The notes under the pieces were generated by a model that was not told the DNA's origin, ran no database searches, and saw nothing but the letters and a program-made list of their open reading frames with translations. From positions 105,709 through 169,708 of the forward strand of contig JAUCBJ010006596.1 of the NCBI GenBank assembly GCA_032718475.1: a DNA stretch of 64,000 nucleotides, in the 5' to 3' direction. The first letter of the stretch is position 1, and each line of letters opens with the position of its first letter. Source of the stretch: Nemertoderma westbladi (Eukaryota > Xenacoelomorpha > Nemertodermatida > Nemertodermatidae). A program made the translations under genes and the position numbers. Of this stretch, positions 54,959-64,000 are shown piece after piece.

Positions 54959-56436
54959 ACTAGGATCGGCATGCTGCATTGCAGCTGCATTTTTAAGAAT
55001 GCTGTGCCGGCTTGTCAACAAAATTGCACCGCCACAACTCCCTATCACCCATGACATTTGCTAGATTATCCGCATCTTTAAGGCCAGTGTCCTTTAAGAT
55101 GCGTCTCAAGAAAGTCATGGGCTGTCCACCATGCTTATTCACTCCATGGGGCTGCCAAAGTACAAGATTATGCACTGGCTGGTCCTCACGGCGAAAGCAA
55201 TGTCCTGCAAAGCGGAGGCGATTTTGTTCTAGTGTCAAGCTTGGGGGAACCAATGAGACACCTCCAATGTTATATAGTGTCTGGTTGGAGATGTGTGCAT
55301 TGTACTTGACACAATGAACCCGGCGTAGCATTCTTGTGAATGTGCCATCCAGAGATTTGGTGTCCTCAGCAGTTAGAGCCCAGCATGGACTCCCGTAGAG
55401 GAGTACTGGAACTACTGCTGCTCTAAATAATCGGACCTTAAGTTTCCAATTAATTCTCGGTGACTTCCAAATCCTGGAAAGCCTATTCAAGGCTGCCCAT
55501 GCCTTTCCCTTACGTATTCGAAGGTCCTCACCTGACTTCCGGATCCATGATCCCAGGTAACAGAAGTCGTCCACATACTCAAGCATACCATCCTTTGAGC
55601 TTATGCTCATCCGATCAGAGACTTGCTGAGGACTTTCAAAGTTAACTGTCAGAATTTTGGTCTTTCTGGAGTTAATAAAAAGACCAACATTAGAAGCAGC
55701 ATGTTCTAATGAGCTGAGGAGCCGTTGGGCTCCCTCTAATGATTCTGAGAGTACTCCTACGTCATCAGCAAAGTCTAGATCAGTTAGGTACTTGGCAGGA
55801 TTTCCTCGACTTCTGGAGCCAGTAGGTGGAGTTATCATCACCCCATCATCATTATGATGATCTAAGGACATGCGTAGAACATAGTCAACCACAATAATGA
55901 ACAAGAATGGTGCAAGTGTGTCTCCTTGGAGGACGCCCCATAACACTTCAAATGGGTCTGTGTCACCGTCAACAGTAGACACAAATGTTGTCGAACCATC
56001 GTATACTGATCTGATTGCTGCAATAATTTCATCAGGAATCCCATATAATGAAAGTATGCTGAACATACGTGACCGAGAGACTGAATCAAAGGCCTTGAAG
56101 AAGTCAACAAAGATAACAGCCAGATGCCTGTCTTTCTTTTTTGATAATTCTTCAATTATCCTTCTAAGTGCCAAAATGGGCTCCATGGTCCCACGACCTT
56201 TACGGAACCCATTCTGATTTCCACGGAGCAGTCTCTCAATGGGATCCCTGATGCGATTTAATAGAATCCTATTGTATAGCTTTGCAGCAATCGAGATCAA
56301 TGAGATTCCCCGAAAAGAACCATAGAGTGTTAGGTTGCCCTTCTTGGGAACTGGCACCAACTTATTTGTTTTCATTTCTTGTGGGACTCTTGTTGTTCGG
56401 TACATGTCTACTATGATGGGATAGATGAGCTTTAAA
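54959..56436 (-). mobile_element. RTE-like LINE, 5'-truncated copy 2
   Basis: Identical in structure to 15689-17165 and only about 1-2% different by eye. The 470-codon RT frame (56405-54993) is uninterrupted, with FVDFFKAFDSV and FADD. Homology to copy 1 ends abruptly at 56436 next to an A-rich run. The 3' end carries (AGT)n at 54949-54961. Dead-on-arrival 5' truncation is typical of target-primed reverse transcription. Confidence 0.85.
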
Positions 56437-56736
56437 AAAATGCCATTGACATTTCAAAATGTGAAATGACATTGGCATATAGTAGGTAAGGAAGGCTGAA
56501 TGTTATGATGCAGGTGTTTTTCCGCACCTTCATGATAATAGTAATTGTCACATGAAAAAAATGGCCTCCTACTCCAGTGAATGAGACAGAGAACAATATT
56601 GAAACCTATAGTCCTTTAAACGTTAATCTACTCAACAAGCTCAAAATAGGGAAATATAGTGAGATCAAAAAGATATAAAAGGATTTATAGTACTTTTGTA
56701 GATTCTGCCTCATATTTAATAAACTTATTTCTAAAT
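56437..56736. other. Spacer, no gene
   Basis: CATTGACATTTCAAAATGTGAAATGACATTGG near 56443-56475 forms a short inverted repeat (CATTTCA...TGAAATG). Nothing else recognised. Confidence 0.5.
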
Positions 56737-57439
56737 CGTCTCATGTCATGTTCGCAGGGATGGATTGTCTGCCACATCATCCAGCTCCAGACCAACCGCA
56801 TTCAGATGTTGCCCTTTGGGATTGGTAGTGATCGTGTCCTGGTTCCCACAGCCCAAAGATTGTGCTTCAAAAATAATAATTTTGAAACATTACCAGGAAT
56901 AATGCTAGTACTATTTCCAGAAGTAATATTGCAATGCAACATGACTTAAATTCCCTTTCAGATGAAACTGTCCCAGTTGGAGGACTTATGAACTGCTTAG
57001 CCACCTTGCATGGAAAACAAATAGCACCATTTTCCATATAAATATATCAAGGTGGAGACCTGAGTAGCCTTGTAGTTCTGCAGCACAAAAGCCCCACATG
57101 TTAGTTAGTTTAGAGGTTGCTAGGCTGTAATTAAAATGTTAGGAATAATATGTAGTTTTGATTGAGCCATACAAGTAATAATTATAACCATATGGTATGT
57201 GACAGCGTTGTGCTATTTCTATTAAAGGAACAGAATAAATAAAAACATTTATAACTATAATTGCATTATAAACTTCTGCTTACATCTTTTTGTTATACCT
57301 TTAAAATAAAATCATTCCTTATTATATATTTATATTTGGCAACCCTAAAAAAACCTACATTACACAAAAGTAATGCGTAATGCTTGATTGAATCAGTAAC
57401 AACTATATCCAATCCACTTAGAATAGGTAGATAATACGT

Positions 57440-58325
57440 TCGTGGTGCCTTCGCGCAGCACAAGAGCCTAAATTAGAAAGTACATTATACTAATCTCTAT
57501 TAGATATACGAAAACTGTCTTTCCTAAAATATATATGAGTGAAGGCGATGCTATCAGTTAATGATAAACTAGTTGTAAAGACAGAGATCCATTTCAGTTT
57601 GCCCTTACACACTTTTAACTGTCATTTGTAAACCTTCTAACTAGGGCTATTTAAGGGGGGGTACACCATTTTCGGACAACTCTTGGATTTATCACTCTCA
57701 GCGTTTCAAAATTGTTTGGTTTTCGCTAAAATTTGGCATATGGGTGCCTAAGATGCTATTCCACATGACAGGTCAGAAATTTTTTCGCTATTTAATATTA
57801 GTTAATACTAGTTAATAATAAAAAAAACTTGGTTGCGCTTAAAACCCTAAGGCTTTTACAGTTTTGAACCTAATCACATGAAGATTTTTTTATATGATAG
57901 ATCAAAGATGGGGCAACATAACTATCAGGCGAAATTTTGTTAAAATAATTCTGCACCGCTAGGTGGCGCTGCAAATTTATGCAAATTTATAGGTTATTTA
58001 TAAATAGTATTAAATTTTATTAATAAAAATTTTCGAAAATTTGTCTGATACTTTTATGCAGGGTGGCTATTTAGACAACCACAGAAAGTTTCAGACTAAT
58101 TACTCAAAAATTGTAGAAGTAGTAGGGTTTTGAAGTTGACAATTTTATGAAAAAAATATTTGGAGATAATCGACCTTTCATTATACATAGTAATAGTAAT
58201 TTCATTAGGATTCCCTAAATGGAAATTTACATAACTTGAAAACTAAAAGAGCTATTAAATAGCGGTTTTACCATTCAATGGTGCATTATAATAGACCATA
58301 AAAAATTTTTTTAGACATATTTTGG
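57440..58325. mobile_element. ~890-bp insertion in copy 2
   Basis: Copy 1 reads straight from CCACTTAGAATA to AACAATAGGTGACATC, while copy 2 has about 890 extra bases there. The insert is AT-rich with CTTCGCGCAGCAC near its left end (also at about 61164) and no open frame of note. Inverted termini were not recognised. Confidence 0.6.
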
Positions 58326-58869
58326 ACCAACAATAGGTGACATCAAAAATATATATCCCTTAAGTAGTTTACACCACCATGGGAGCTTACACATTGTCAG
58401 ATTTCCAAATCTGACAAGAGTCTATAGACTTTTGAAGATAATACAGTTGGAGGAATTCCAAATAAGCACTCGAAGAACAATCTGATTGTTAGACAAGCAT
58501 CTTGAGACTGTAGATAATTAAACACATGATTGCATATCCACATGGTTGACCATGAAAGGAGTAATTGTCAGCCCCATCTCAAGACCCATTTCTCTTATAT
58601 TTTTATCCATTTAGCATGATCTGCTGCTTTCATAATGAAAGGACACTAATTAATGCCACTGCCCAGACCCTTTAATATGTAGTTAACTTGTTGCACAAAC
58701 AATAAAAACTATATTACCACCCATACAAATAACAATATAACCAAGGCAATAATGAGCTCAGTAGCAGCACTAAATAATTACCCCTGTTTCAACAAATGCA
58801 CCATCAAATGCAAGATATAACATGTATGAGTATGGAGGAACTAGGATACCACAAATATAATTTCATTAA

Positions 58870-59880
58870 GTGATACAAAATAGGATCAGGAGATCAGGAG
58901 TAAAACTGGAAACCTTGACCCTTAGGAGTTACTTATACGGCCTATGGCACCATTATTATAAGGAATTATGTATTAGGATTGTCTTGGAGCTGAAGGAATT
59001 TAAAGACTCCAAGGTGGTGTTTCATGCCAGGCTGTGTCAGTTCAATGATGGCAAAGGTATTGCCAGCGACCCAATGGATTCCCATGATTTCTCTACCATA
59101 AAGTCAAGCGGACAGCTTTGACATTCCACCCAACAGGTGTTGCGAAACACATTTTATGTTATTTAAACAACCCAATTTGGTTACCATCATGGGTTAGAAA
59201 TGAGAAACGTGATGGTTGGTGATGTAAACAAGTTCTTTGACCAAAAGAAGGGCCTTCACTTGCTACAACTGAAAGAGTGCAATATCAAAACCACAAAGGG
59301 TTCTGTGCCAGGTAGAGTGGTTGTCCTAAAGGCATACAAGGTACCTACAGATGAAGGAATAACTAAGACTTGTAGGTCTAATGATGGACAATCTCTCTAA
59401 GGAGGGTATATCATGGTTTTGCAATGAGCCCATTAGTAAGATGCATTCACCCAGGTAATGAAATAAGTTGTCAAATGCTCTAAAATTAACATGGAGTGTC
59501 ACAAGATCACCCTGATATCATATGCTGCTCAAACTATTGTTGATCAACATATAACAGCAACCTATGCCCAGAAACAACTGGGTCATTCTAGTTCAGCCAC
59601 ATCATCCCACTACATCAATACTATTGAAATGACATAGTATAATGTGAGCAACACCCTCTCACACATTACGTTATATCTGGTGGTGCAATGGATTTAGATG
59701 TGGATAACAACACCATAGAGCATTGTTTGAAGGTATGATACCTGCATCGACCACTGCATCAACGGCTACAACATCCTTATCACCCACTAACACAGTACAG
59801 TGCACTGATGTCTCTATAGATAGGACAATGGACTTGATTTTTAGAAAAAATAAGTTCTATCGGAATGTGAACATATAAAT
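58870..59880 (+). pseudogene. DUF3504/Crypton-like recombinase remnant, copy 2
   Basis: Frames 58870-59121 (KLETLTLRSYLYGLW...GKGIASDPMDSHDF) and 59200-59400 (MRNVMVGDVNKFFDQKKGLHLLQL...KTTKGSVPGRVV) are short exonic-looking pieces of a DUF3504-like region. The HITATYAQKQLGHSSS...HYI recombinase box follows at about 59525-59620, and a C-terminal piece at 59740-59880. Stops and frameshifts separate them, so it cannot make the full protein. Confidence 0.6.
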
Positions 59881-60197
59881 TGGATTGCACCAGAATACTA
59901 ATAAGCCAAATTTTAAATAACAGTCAGTTAATATAACAAACTACAGTTTTAACTGACAGAATTTATTTTACAGTATGTGCGGAGAGCCACGAAGTAAGCG
60001 AGCCTTAGCATAGTGGAACCATTAATCAACCTGTCGTTCTGTTGATCTGTTGCTATTTTTTTGCAGTGTTAAATTTTGAACGTTAATAACTCGATCAATC
60101 CTCAAAGAAATGTAACCAAACTTTGTAGACAAATAGTCTGAATTTTAGAAATTTTCCAATTAGAATTTGCGTGGGGCCTTCGTGCAGCACCAGTATG

Positions 60198-60359
60198 GAA
60201 GCAGGACAATTCGGTCCCGGACAATTCGGTCAGGACAATTCGGTCCCGGACAATTCGGTCCCATTAATTTTGTGTTTTGGGACCGAATTGTCCGGTACCG
60301 AATTGTCTGGGACCGAATTGTCCGGACCGAATTGTCCGGGACCGAATTGTCCTACATCC
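60198..60359. mobile_element. 162-bp palindromic element built of 15-mers
   Basis: Four copies of GGACAATTCGGTCCC, a loop ATTAATTTTGTGTTTT, then five inverted copies (GGGACCGAATTGTCC). CACCAGTATG flanks both sides (60188-60197 and 60360-60369), and the empty site is seen in copy 1 at 24135 (CACCAGTATAACTG). So this is a genuine insertion with a 9-10-bp target duplication. The outer 29 bp of the arms pair perfectly. Confidence 0.85.
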
Positions 60360-60557
60360 CACCAGTATGACTGTCTTACAGTTAGAATAAATTTATTTAT
60401 CCAAAATTATTAGGCTTGGCATCTGCGGGTTGCTAGGAGACTAAATCAGCTGGGTTTCCGGCAAATTATGAAATCACAGCAATGCAAGTGGCCTGTCTGC
60501 TTGTACTGGTACTGTACTGCTGTACACGACAAATACCGGTAGTACAGTACCTCACTA

Positions 60558-61538
60558 CCAACATTGATTCTTTCTATACATATTATTATTATTATGCGAC
60601 ACACTTACCTGATTAAATAGACCCTTAAATAATTAACATTGCTTGATTACGCCGCCACAGTTAATTATACGTCTTAGTGTCACAAGAAAAAACGGATAAT
60701 TATTATCGATGTAATAAATCGTTATTATTTAATTTCCCGCTGGTCTAAATATCCTTGTGAATTGTGTTAATTTTAACATTAATGAATAAAATAATAAATT
60801 TATACACTAATAATATCAATGCCGCCCTCCACCTCTACATAGTTGATATTTTGAAGATCATTCATCAATTCGGAAAAAATCATTCCGCTCACAACCACAT
60901 TGTTAAGAGAGATGACAAATCAGCAACCCTTCTTCGAATGGCTTTTCTACAAAGAAAATGCATATGGGCATTATGGGAGGCAATATTCAAATATTACCTT
61001 CTCTTCGATCAAAAAAACATTATTGATTAATGTAATAAAATACTAAAAGTATGCCACACATACTTATTCCTGCCTTTCTTACCTATCTTATCAGACTAGG
61101 TTCACATTAGTTAGAGCTTGTAGCTAAAACATTACATGTATTACGTGAAATACTGTATTACACTTTCGCGCAGCACGAGACTCAGTTAACGAGAATCTGC
61201 ACCGATACGTACCAAGTTTGGTTAAATTTCAGCAATGATTAGCCGACTTATTTCGATTTTTATCAAAAGTCTGAAACTACTGGTACCGACTGACAGAGTG
61301 TATGATTTTTGTCCAAACTTAAAAATCCTTCTAAACTTTTGGAAGACTATGTTTAACACTTGTACTCTCTTTGAGGTCATTTTTGACCCATCGGAGATTT
61401 AAACTTACACAATTTTATCACACATTGATATTTTATCTCGAAATTTTGTGACTTTTTTATTTTATAGTACTTCTCAATTAGAAAAACAAAAATGTAAAAA
61501 TATGCAAGGGGGTCTACAAGGGGGTACACAACCAATTT
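60558..61538. other. AT-rich spacer between duplicated segments
   Basis: An 83-codon frame (60782-61030) has no recognisable domain. About 61163-61190 (CTTTCGCGCAGCACGAGACTC) matches 10353-10381 inverted, so a dispersed repeat lies here. Confidence 0.5.
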
Positions 61539-61801
61539 CCATTTAGCATGATCTGCTGCTTTCATAATGAAAGGACACTAATTAATGCCACTGCCCAGAC
61601 CCTTTAATATGTAGTTAACTTGTTGCACAAACAATAAAAACTATATTACCACCCATACAAATAACAATATAACCAAGGCAATAATGAGCTCAGTAGCAGC
61701 ACTAAATAATTACCCCTGTTTCAACAAATGCACCATCAAATGCAAGATATAACATGTATGAGTATGGAGGAACTAGGATACCACAAATAAAATTTCATTA
61801 A

Positions 61802-62815
61802 GTGATACAAAAAAGGATCAGGAGATCAGGAGTAAAACTGGAAACCTTGACCCTTAGGAGTTACTTATACGGCCTATGGCACCATTATTATAAGGAATTA
61901 TGTATTAGGATTGTCTTGGAGCTGAAGGAATTTAAAGACTCCAAGGTGTTGTTTCATGCCAGGCTGTATCAGTTCAATGATGGCAAAGGTATTGCCAGCG
62001 ACCCAATGGATTCCCATGATTTCTCTACCATAAAGTCAAGCGGACAGCTTTGACATTCCACCCAACAGGTGTTGCGAAACACATTTTATGTTATTTAAAC
62101 AACCCAATTTGGTTACCATCATGGGTTAGAAATGAGAAACGTGATGGTTGGTGATGTAAACAAGTTCTTTGACCAAAAGAAGGGCCTTCACTTGCTACAA
62201 CTGAAAGAGTGCAATATCAAAACCACAAAGGGTTCTGTGCCAGGTAGAGTGGTTGTCCCAAAGGCATACAAGGTACCTACAGATGAAGGAATAACTAAGA
62301 CTTGTAGGTCTAATGATGGACAATCTCTCTAAGGAGGGTATATCATGGTTTTGCAATGAGCCCATTAGTAAGATGCATTCACCCAGATAATGAAATAAGT
62401 TGTCAAATGCTCTAAAATTAACATGGAGTGTCACAAGATCACCCTGATATCATATGCTGCTCAAACTATTGTTGATCAACATATAACAGCAACCTATGCC
62501 CAGAAACAACTGGGTCATTCTAGTTCAGCCACATCATCCCACTACATCAATACTATTGAAATGACATAGTATAATGTGAGCAACACCCTCTCACACATTA
62601 CGTTATATCTGGTGGTGCAATGGATTTAGATGTGGATAACAACACCATAGAGCATTGTTTGAAGGTATGATACCTGCATCGACCACTGCATCAACGGCTA
62701 CAACATCCTTATCACCCACTAACATAGTACAGTGCACTGATGTCTCTATAGATAGGACAATGGACTTGATTTTTAGAAAAAATAAGTTCTATCGGAATGT
62801 GAACATATAAATTGG
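61802..62815 (+). pseudogene. DUF3504/Crypton-like recombinase remnant, copy 3
   Basis: Same broken frames as copy 2 (61802-62053, 62132-62332, then the LGHSSS...HYI box near 62510). The identical lesions show that it was already dead when duplicated. Confidence 0.6.
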
Positions 62816-63129
62816 ATTGCACCAGAATACTAATAAGCCAAATTTTAAATAACAGTCAGTTAATATAACAAACTACAGTTTTAACTGACAGAATTTATTT
62901 TACAGTATGTGCGGAGAGCCACGAAGTAAGCGAGCCTTAGCATAGTGGAACCATTAATCAACCTGTCGTTCTGTTGATCTGTTGCTATTTTTTTGCAGTG
63001 TTAAATTTTGAACGTTAATAACTCGATCAATCCTCAAAGAAATGTAACCAAACTTTGTAGACAAATAGTCTGAATTTTAGAAATTTTCCAATTAGAATTT
63101 GCGTGGGGCCTTCGTGCAGCACCAGTATG

Positions 63130-63291
63130 GAAGCAGGACAATTCGGTCCCGGACAATTCGGTCAGGACAATTCGGTCCCGGACAATTCGGTCCCATTAAT
63201 TTTGTGTTTTGGGACCGAATTGTCCGGTACCGAATTGTCTGGGACCGAATTGTCCGGACCGAATTGTCCGGGACCGAATTGTCCTACATCC
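63130..63291. mobile_element. 162-bp palindromic element, second copy
   Basis: Same element as at 60198-60359, with CACCAGTATG at 63120-63129 and 63292-63301. Carried along in the 1.95-kb duplication rather than inserted independently. Confidence 0.85.
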
Positions 63292-63682
63292 CACCAGTAT
63301 GACTGTCTTACAGTTAGAATAAATTTATTTATCCAAAATTATTAGGCTTGGCATCTGCGGGTTGCTAGGAGACTAAATCAGCTGGGTTTCCGGCAAATTA
63401 TGAAATCACAGCAATGCAAGTGGCCTGTCTGCTTGTACTGGTACTGTACTGCTGTACACGACAAATACCGGTAGTACAGTACCTCACTAGTAGTATACAA
63501 TACATGGATTCTCGACCAAGGTCACCCGTAGTCCATCATTACCATCCATTTCTGGTACTGCAGCCAATCAGAAGCCACCATTTCAACCTTTTGCAGTGGT
63601 CGTTATTATTTCAACCAATCAGATGTCAGCATTTCATCCGTAACCATGGTAACTTCTCAAGTTCCCGCTTATTCCGCTAGAG

Positions 63683-64000
63683 GCGTTATTAGTCACCCAA
63701 TGCTAGTACTGCATCCAATCACCAACCTTTATTTTACAGGTGTTCGGGTGTCTACACTTAGCATCAGGTAACTTCTATTATTTTTCAAATCGCTATTTTT
63801 CACTAGTAACTAAATTTAATTTTGCAATTTTTCAGATAAGCGTTATTAGTCACCCAATGCTAGTACTGCATCCAATCACCAACCTTTATTTTACAGGTGT
63901 TCGAGTGTCTACACTTAGCATCAGGTAACTTCTACTATTTTTCAAATCGCAATTTTTCACCAACCTTTATTTTACAGACGCTAGGGGTGTCTACAGGTAA
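63683..64000 (+). repeat. 157-bp tandem repeat with splice-like signals
   Basis: GCGTTATTAGTCACCCAATG starts at 63683 and again at 63840. A partial third unit starts near 63960 and is cut by the window end. Each unit has CCTTTATTTTACAG followed by 28 nt (19 nt in the third) and CAGGTAA. This has the look of a micro-exon between an acceptor and a donor, but coding use is unproven. Confidence 0.7.

Larger units (their letters stand above)
56737..60557 (+). mobile_element. Crypton/DUF3504-like family, copy 2 (with insertions)
   Basis: Matches copy 1 (21551-24204) from AAATCGTCTCATG onward. It carries an extra roughly 890 bp at 57440-58325 and a 162-bp palindrome at 60198-60359. From 58607 to 60557 it is almost identical to copy 3. 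Confidence 0.75.
61539..63489 (+). mobile_element. Crypton/DUF3504-like family, copy 3 (duplicate of 58607-60557)
   Basis: Offset of exactly 2932 bp from copy 2 throughout, with only a handful of substitutions (for example AAAATAGGATC against AAAAAAGGATC). It includes the palindromic insertion at the same position, so the duplication happened after that insertion. Confidence 0.9.

Noticed and set aside
60198-60359. CRISPR-like repeats
   Set aside because: The 15-mers are adjacent and mirrored, with a target duplication; it is a palindromic insertion.
60782-61030. 83-codon ORF
   Set aside because: No domain, no second copy, AT-rich context; likely chance.

Overview
This window looks like a transposon-dense stretch of a eukaryotic, probably marine-invertebrate, genome. 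There is no bacterial operon structure. Spliced-exon signals, a tRNA-derived SINE, several LINE clades, Helitron-like, Crypton-like, MULE and DDE-integrase remnants, microsatellites and palindromic MITEs are all visible, and the unique sequence is AT-rich and peppered with TACCGGTA/GTACCGGTAC words. I cannot name the species from sequence alone. Almost every long reading frame belongs to a mobile element, and most are broken.

Layout. 1-260: a 42-bp minisatellite. 261-6600: a GC/purine-rich 3.6-kb unit present twice in tandem. Each unit encodes a DEDDy 3'-5' exonuclease-like domain and, in the same frame after a single UGA, a coiled-coil/acidic region with three CCHC zinc knuckles. Each copy carries different frame damage. 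8520-9659 (-): a broken zinc-finger plus tyrosine-recombinase (Crypton-like) gene. 11248-12180 (-): two candidate exons with good splice signals, with a tRNA-type SINE in the intron. 13613-15089 (+): a DD34E integrase-type transposase gene with one homopolymer frameshift. 15689-19040 (-): an RTE-like LINE (endonuclease plus RT); a 5'-truncated sister copy lies at 54959-56436. 21551-24204, 56737-60557 and 61539-63489: three copies of a Crypton/DUF3504-like family; the last two share a nearly identical 1.95-kb segment, each carrying a 162-bp palindromic insertion. 24205-28770 (+): a decayed Helitron-like element (OTU, helicase and GIY-YIG remnants) split by a LINE at 27087-28584.

The centrepiece is 29541-47662. 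A CR1-type LINE is cut in two after 31163 and resumes at 46725. Between the halves lies a 15.6-kb insertion flanked by CTGGA on both sides, with inverted subterminal repeats. It carries one uninterrupted 1916-codon gene (37909-43659, -) with a HUH/Y2 Rep domain, a PIF1-like helicase and a C-terminal GIY-YIG nuclease: an apparently intact, unusual Helitron-like transposase. The rest of the insertion is satellites (58-bp array, CAAAAGT arrays, TnG array), a foldback element and a GATC-rich tandem repeat next to the gene's 5' end.

The right part (47686-54600) holds a palindromic MITE, a MULE transposase pseudogene and a decayed CR1/L2-type LINE with ORF1, endonuclease and RT. The window ends in a 157-bp tandem repeat whose units carry splice-acceptor/donor-like signals. 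Functionally, the genes form a stratigraphy of nested transposon insertions, with one plausible active player (the 1916-aa protein) and one unfamiliar gene unit (the exonuclease/zinc-knuckle tandem).
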